Of a stretch of 10,861 bases of DNA, positions 8,485-10,861 are shown one piece after another. Every line of letters begins with the position of its first letter. Positions within the stretch are counted from its first letter, which is position 1. Position numbers and translations under genes: made by a program. The stretch is from NCBI GenBank assembly GCA_027596195.1, contig JADGJG010000923.1, forward strand, positions 1 to 10,861, given 5' to 3'. The notes beneath the pieces are model-generated. The model had not been told where the DNA came from and made no database searches. It was given only the letters and a program-made list of their open reading frames with translations. This DNA comes from Podochytrium sp. JEL0797 (Eukaryota; Chytridiomycota; Chytridiomycetes; Chytridiales; Chytriomycetaceae).

Positions 8485-8616
8485 CGAATGCCCCTTTAAT
8501 AGGGGGGAGCGCTGCCAAGCAGTGGTGGTGATCCGAATTGATCCGAAGAGAAGACGGGAGAAGGCTGCGGCCAACCACCACCCCCTCCACCTCCCCCCCA
8601 AAAACAAAATGCACAG

Positions 8617-8966
8617 CATCCCACCTCCGCCCATGCCCCACCCTCCTCTGCATCACTGACAAACTCCCTGTCGACACATCCCCCCTCTGCCCCTTCTGCG
8701 CAGACCGCATTTCCACCGTAATCGATTTCTACACCTACATGGCGCACGTGCGGCAAGGCGTTATTGGGCCCGGGAAGCAGGGTGTGACTGTAGTTGGGAT
8801 ATTGCGACACGCGGTGTGGTTGAGGAGAAGGATGGGAGTTGCGAGGGTCGGGGTTTGTGGGTTGTTTGAGAGGGAGAGGTTGGTGGCGGTGGATCGGAGA
8901 TATTCAAAAAGAGATGGGGGCATCCCTTTGTGTGTAAAAAAAACGGTTGACAGGGTTTGGGCATGA
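8617..8966 (+). CDS. Rabin8/Sec2-type Rab guanine nucleotide exchange factor, C-terminal domain (partial)
   Basis: A frame open from 8532 to the TGA at 8964-8966 encodes CPFCADRISTVIDFYTYMAH, then VRQGVI, then LRRRMGVARVG and LFERER (core 8688-8876). This follows the conserved C-terminal block of Rabin8/RAB3IP and GRAB: C-x2-R-I-x2-V-x2-F-x-T-Y-I-x2-I-x-Q-G-(L/V) ... L-R-(K/R)-x-M-x-x-A-(K/R)-x-G. Three Cys-rich clusters precede it. In the family the protein activates Rab8/Sec4 for exocytosis and cilium membrane delivery. I set the left end at a plausible acceptor (AG at 8615-8616 after a C-rich tract), but the true exon start is unknown. The Sec2 GEF coiled coil, which should lie N-terminal, is not visible in the 2 kb upstream. 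This is therefore either the last exon after a long intron, or a truncated copy. Confidence 0.6.
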
Positions 8967-9098
8967 CTGGGTGGATGTTTGGTTTCTGGAGCAGTTGAAA
9001 GTACTATTGAAATTGAGGCTAATGAGTGGATGTGGATGAATTTGGATGTGTCGAGTCGGAAGTGGGTGGTTCTGGCTCCAGCGACTGAAGACGTTGGT

Positions 9099-9126
9099 TG
9101 GAAGGTGTGGCATGGAAGGTGTGGCA
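9099..9126 (+). repeat. 14-bp perfect tandem repeat (x2)
   Basis: TGGAAGGTGTGGCA is repeated exactly, head to tail. Confidence 0.9.
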
Positions 9127-9541
9127 GGGGTATCGGAGAATCTTGTGTAATAGCTTTATTCGAATCTCTGATCCAATTTAAACAACACCAAACGGGAGAG
9201 AGTATGAGTGCCCAAGATACTGATAAAAAAATACGTGCGAATAAATAATCAAAGTGATCTTACTGCCCCAGAGTTGGGACTGCGGAAGAAGCCAAAGCAC
9301 CTCGCGACACCTCCACAACCACACATTGAATTTGAGCCACAATTAAAGATTCCCTCTTTGCGTAAGTTCCTCCAAGCTCTCGCCAAAAAATACAATGCAG
9401 TAGAGGAAGTTCACGGCACACAACTCCCCCCCATCGCGACACATCTCCCTACCACAGAATCCAAACCAAAATCAACGGAGAGCAGAGAGTCGGATACCTG
9501 CTTCTTTCGCTTATTTTGTTCCCAATTAAATTCCGAGTGCA

Positions 9542-9593
9542 TATCAGAAAATATCAGTGGGTTTCCTCCGAACCTTCTCCGTCGTCAGGCCGT
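9542..9593 (-). repeat. 52-bp dispersed repeat, copy B
   Basis: Reverse-complement partner of 309-360 (44 of 52 identical, no gaps). No Fanzor-like coding sequence flanks this copy, so it is a solitary unit. Confidence 0.75.
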
Positions 9594-9747
9594 GAGGCGT
9601 GGATTGTGGCTGTGCCCGGGCCGCAAGTGAAAACAATGAGACATTTTTCGCGCGCCCAGCCCGGCCCAAAGTTGAACATTCTGTTAATTTTAACGTCTTT
9701 ACAGCAGATCTTTTTTCCCTTTTTTGGTGAACCACAAAAGAAAAAAA

Positions 9748-10861
9748 TCACAGGCAGTCATTGAAAACGCGTTCGTAGAGCTCCTGCTTTCCGCTGATTG
9801 GCTTCACGTCATGATGCTTCTTGGCAAACACCTCCAATTCCGCAAACGTCGCTTTACCACTCTCCACTTGACTGCCGAGCTTCTCGGTCCACGAAGCGTA
9901 ACGCGACTTTCTCATGGCGTCGAAGCGACCGTCTTCAATCAATTTGACGGCATTCAGAAGGCCCTTGGCAAACACGTCCATTGATGCGACGTGCGCAATG
10001 AACAGATCTGTTGGAGGGCACAATGAGATTCCAATGCAAGAAAAAAAAAAGCGGATGGAAACGTCGTACCTTCGAGATCAGTGGACTCGCGACGAACCTT
10101 GCAGTCAAAGTTGAGACCGCCAGTCTTGAAACCGCCCATATCAACAATGACTTTCATCACGAGGGTCGCTTTGCGCTCGTCCATCAAAAATTGGTCAGTG
10201 TCCCAGCCGAGCAGCTCATCGCCCGTGTTGCAATCAACAGAACCGAGCTTCCCATAGGCAGCAGCCAAAACGATATCGTGTTCGTACGCGTGGCCCGCCA
10301 GCGTGGTATGGTTGGGTTCAATGTTGAGGAGGAAGTGGTCATCGAGCTTGTAATGCTTCAAGAAGCACATCACCGTTTGGGCGTCGTAGTCATACTTGAG
10401 AAGAATGTGAGAATGGTAAGATTATGAGGGAACGCGGGTAGTGGGGGAGGGGGGGTTCAGGAACGAGCGACTCGAAACTGACGGGAAATTACAGAGGGCA
10501 CCCAAGCAACCAAGCAAACATCCCACGAGAAAACAAGGCTCACCTGGTGCTTGGTGGGTTCCTTGGGCTTTGGCTCAATGTAAAACTGGAAGTTGGCTCC
10601 AATCGTTTTCTTGTGGGCAACAGCCATGTGGAAAAAGTTGGCCATGTGGTCCAACTCTCTCTTCATGTCCGTGTTCAACGTCGTTTGATAACCTTCACGA
10701 CCTCCCCAGAACACGTATCCCTCGCCACCAAGCTTGTGAGTCACTTCCATGGCCTTTCGAAGGGGAAGGGGGGGGGGGGGGGGGGGGGTGGGTTAATTGC
10801 ATTTTGTTTGTGTCGGTTTTTCGAACCATTTTTCGGGTTACATTCTTGAATGGAGCGCACG
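9748..10861 (-). CDS. xylA: Xylose isomerase, 3' part (four exons visible, 5' end beyond window)
   Basis: Minus-strand exons are 10861-10842 (partial, ending APFKN), 10753-10544, 10394-10070 and 10007-9748, ending at TGA 9748-9750. The introns are 88, 149 and 62 nt with consistent phases. The last three exons encode 264 residues, roughly the C-terminal 60 percent of the usual length of about 440. Conserved blocks are [73 protein letters not shown] and DLFIAH. These supply all seven metal ligands (E; E and H; D; D-x-D; D), so the enzyme should be active. It converts D-xylose to D-xylulose (and glucose to fructose) with divalent metal, feeding the pentose phosphate pathway. The sequence reads like plant and protist forms. 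The first exon boundary (10842) rests on a GT donor, phase and the K-N-A match only. Converges with the Rabin8-like gene. Confidence 0.93.
10768..10788 (+). repeat. G21 homopolymer in xylose isomerase intron
   Basis: Twenty-one consecutive G on the plus strand. On the transcript this is a C21 run just upstream of the acceptor of the intron at 10841-10754, where it would act as the polypyrimidine tract. Its length may be inexact because of sequencing limits. Confidence 0.85.

Larger units (their letters stand above)
6481..8531. other. Gene-poor region downstream of PAT1 with homopolymers, hairpins and weak ORFs
   Basis: No recognisable gene was found over about 2 kb. It begins with G and C runs that can pair (6484-6490 with 6511-6516) and long T/G runs, likely PAT1 3' UTR. 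Open frames are short and mostly unsupported. Three are discussed separately: a spliced minus-strand candidate (7116-7416), a coding-like minus-strand block (7911-8138), and a plus-strand block near 6700-6840 ending in a MEDWVAVMKAHK segment. A purine-rich stretch at about 7590-7672 reads as a polypyrimidine tract on the minus strand. Confidence 0.5.
8967..9747. other. Region between Rabin8-like exon and xylose isomerase 3' end
   Basis: The two genes converge on this region. It contains a 14-bp tandem duplication, an AATAAA at 9240-9245 that could serve the plus-strand gene, and copy B of the 52-bp repeat. A 140-codon plus-strand frame (9208-9630) has no ATG start and no recognisable motif, and it runs across the repeat, so I do not call it a gene. 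Confidence 0.5.

Noticed and set aside
309..9593. The 52-bp pair as definite terminal inverted repeats of one 9-kb transposon
   Set aside because: The enclosed genes are ordinary housekeeping and ciliary genes and no transposase is seen between them; a dispersed repeat is simpler.
9208..9630. 140-codon plus-strand ORF
   Set aside because: Starts at GTG, has no motif, and runs through the 52-bp repeat; likely chance.
1..10861. CRISPR arrays, rRNA genes, prokaryotic operons
   Set aside because: No regularly spaced repeats or rRNA-like sequence were found, and the genes have spliceosomal introns.

Overview
The window is nuclear DNA of a eukaryote, most likely a zoosporic (chytrid-like) fungus. 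Three things point there. The genes are interrupted by short spliceosomal introns (53-239 nt, mostly 60-90) with fungal-type CTAAC/CTAAT/CTGAC branch points. The PAT1 protein has the fungal N-terminal signature (MSFFGFD ... LNDETFG ... DFDF). ARL13 and a Rabin8/Sec2-type domain fit an organism that builds a cilium. The assignment is inferred from gene content, not from a species match, and another flagellated lineage is not excluded.

Layout, left to right. Positions 1-227 hold what looks like the decayed C-terminal end of a Fanzor/TnpB-like protein (zinc ribbon). Downstream, at 309-360, lies a 52-bp repeat whose second copy sits in inverted orientation at 9542-9593. Positions 498-2785 (minus) carry a five-exon ARL13-type small GTPase gene with P-loop, switch II, coiled coil and a long Pro/Ser/Thr-rich tail. 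Only 43 bp separate its ATG from that of the divergent PAT1 gene (2829-6480, plus, eight exons, 946 aa), an mRNA decapping activator.

Positions 6481-9747 are gene-poor and structured. The region holds one recognisable coding block (about 8617-8966, plus), which matches the C-terminal domain of Rabin8/Sec2 Rab-GEFs without a visible GEF coiled coil upstream. It also contains a 51-bp-arm foldback (8251-8399), smaller hairpins, short tandem repeats and some unresolved spliced-ORF candidates on the minus strand. The right end (9748-10861, minus) is the 3' part of an intron-containing xylose isomerase gene, with all seven metal ligands visible and its 5' exons beyond the window.

The genes do not form one pathway. 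ARL13 and the Rabin8-like block both belong to ciliary membrane traffic, PAT1 acts in cytoplasmic mRNA decay, and xylose isomerase acts in pentose metabolism. I saw no tRNA, rRNA or CRISPR array. All exon boundaries were placed by hand from splice signals, phase and family conservation; none has transcript support here.
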